Shown here in pieces: positions 32,951 through 33,866 of a stretch of DNA of 33,866 nt. The position numbers and the translations under genes were made by a program. This DNA is from Candidatus Gastranaerophilales bacterium. GTDB taxonomy: Bacteria; Cyanobacteriota; Vampirovibrionia; Gastranaerophilales; Gastranaerophilaceae. Location of the stretch: NCBI GenBank assembly GCA_944325105.1, contig CALUYW010000020.1:1-33866 (forward strand), read 5' to 3'. Below the pieces are notes generated by a model, which was not told the origin of the DNA, did not search any database, and saw only the letters and a program-made list of their open reading frames with translations. How positions within the stretch are numbered: position 1 is the stretch's first letter; each line of letters opens with the position of its first letter.

Positions 32951-33802
32951 CTACAAGTTAACCAGCAAAATTATGGTCAAAACAAAAATGGTCACAAACT
33001 CACCAATTGCTATCAGTAATAATTTATTAAACAAATTCTTATATTTTTTCTTTTTTATATTTATTCCTTCTGTATCAGTAAGTATTTTACGAATAAAGTA
33101 CTTGTTATCAAGGTATAAATCCAAGTGATTTTTGATTATTTGTTTAAAGATTTTATGTATATTTTTATTAGAGGAATCAGTTCTGGATTCATTATGGTGC
33201 TTTCTATAATTAAACAGTATTTCATCAATTTGATACACATCTAACCCAAGCTCGACAAATGAAAGCCACAAATCATAGTCCTCCCAGCCGTGTTCCATAT
33301 TGGCTTTATAACCACCTGCTTTTACGAAATCAGACTTTCTAAACAATGCTGTACAAAATACGACATTTCCATACAGGAAACTTTCTTTACTGTATGCAGG
33401 CAAGTCCCATATTTTGTCTTCTGCTCCAAAAATTTTTGCACGACAGTATACAATACCTATATTTTTATTTTCATCTAACACCTTTACAGCTTTTTCAACA
33501 TAAGTTGGTTCTATTGTATCATCTGCATCCAGCGGCAATATATATTCACCGGCACATGCTTGTATTGCAAAATTACGTGCAGCAACAACACCCTTGTTTT
33601 CAGATTCATCAAAAAACACAATGTTCTTATACTTATTGACAAGCATTCTTATAACTTCGCTCGTTTTGTCAGTTGAACCATCATTAACACATATGATTTC
33701 TATATTTTGGTATGTTTGATTAATGGCAGACAAAACAGCCTCTTCCACATATCCTGCCTGATTATAACAAGGGATAATGATAGAAACCTTTTTCATAAGC
33801 AT
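32951..33802 (-). CDS. GT2-family glycosyltransferase with C-terminal membrane helix
   Basis: A GT2 protein of 283 residues: VSIIIPCYNQAGYVEEAVLSAINQTY, IICVNDGSTDKTSEVI, GVVAARNFAIQACAGEYILPLDADDTI with the DXD-type LDADD, and GWEDYDLWLSFVELG with the catalytic-base region ED. The last 25 residues form a membrane helix (LLLIAIGEFVTIFVLTIILLVNL), which ties the enzyme to the inner membrane. AGAGGA lies 4 nt before ATG 33802 and 10 nt before ATG 33796, either of which may be used; the frame is open further upstream to 33856 without a ribosome-binding site. It is the first gene of the cluster seen here; the operon may begin outside the window. Confidence 0.9.
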   Translation of the reverse strand: MLMKKVSIIIPCYNQAGYVEEAVLSAINQTYQNIEIICVNDGSTDKTSEVIRMLVNKYKNIVFFDESENKGVVAARNFAIQACAGEYILPLDADDTIEPTYVEKAVKVLDENKNIGIVYCRAKIFGAEDKIWDLPAYSKESFLYGNVVFCTALFRKSDFVKAGGYKANMEHGWEDYDLWLSFVELGLDVYQIDEILFNYRKHHNESRTDSSNKNIHKIFKQIIKNHLDLYLDNKYFIRKILTDTEGINIKKKKYKNLFNKLLLIAIGEFVTIFVLTIILLVNL

Positions 33803-33866
33803 AACTTCCTCTTTTGGTGCCAAATTTTGCATATAACAAATACCCTGACTCAACAAAATTACAATT

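Noticed and set aside
24014-33856. Glycan cluster as a recent genomic island
   Set aside because: The region has the usual genes of a variable surface locus, but I saw no integrase, insertion sequence, direct repeat or tRNA at its visible edge, and I did not measure base composition.
1-33866. CRISPR array, insertion sequence or prophage
   Set aside because: No regularly spaced direct repeats, transposase or phage structural genes were seen.

Overview
The window is AT-rich bacterial chromosome using the standard code (TAA, TAG and TGA all stop genes; TTG and GTG starts occur). A prepilin-like protein, an ABC transporter and polysaccharide genes point to a Gram-negative-type envelope. The mix of a DUF151 bifunctional nuclease, a GerMN-domain protein, an AroH-class chorismate mutase behind def-fmt, and a type IV pilin-like leader suggests a gut member of Gastranaerophilales (Vampirovibrionia/Melainabacteria, the non-photosynthetic sister of Cyanobacteria). 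This assignment is an inference from family content; no marker here proves it.

Layout. 1-2.6 kb: a 5'-truncated (by the window) minus-strand prepilin-like protein with glycine-rich repeats, a divergent XRE regulator with a palindromic operator between them, tRNA-Leu(UAA), a DUF1858 protein and a bifunctional nuclease. 2.6-5.4 kb: two neighbouring minus-strand proteins of unusual composition that share an N-terminal motif (VDYSSSYD); one carries two annexin-like repeats, the other a long glycine/alanine-rich hydrophobic region. 5.6-8.7 kb: single genes for an HD-domain hydrolase, an alpha-oxoamine synthase, a GNAT acetyltransferase and a small secreted protein. 8.7-13.2 kb: a tight plus-strand operon def-fmt-aroH-M16-M16, the second M16 subunit lacking the zinc site. 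13.2-19.5 kb: PilZ protein, TPR protein, OppB/OppC-type permeases without their ATPase or binding protein, MgtC-like protein and a membrane-anchored TPR protein. 19.5-23.9 kb: infB-rbfA-truB plus a GerMN-domain membrane protein. 24.0-33.9 kb: a minus-strand polysaccharide/glycan cluster, read from high to low coordinates, with glycosyltransferases, methyltransferases, a DegT-type aminotransferase and a WbsX-like protein.

The most unusual signals are (i) the annexin-repeat protein and its neighbour with the shared N-terminal tag, (ii) a short IFSIRN...HKVI.I.G.KIKF module placed at the N-terminus, in the middle or (weakly) at the C-terminus of different glycan proteins, with DNA-level duplication between two of them, and (iii) several genes whose -10 box lies only 6-8 nt before the ATG, implying leaderless mRNAs. 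All functional calls rest on reading motifs by eye; no database search was run.
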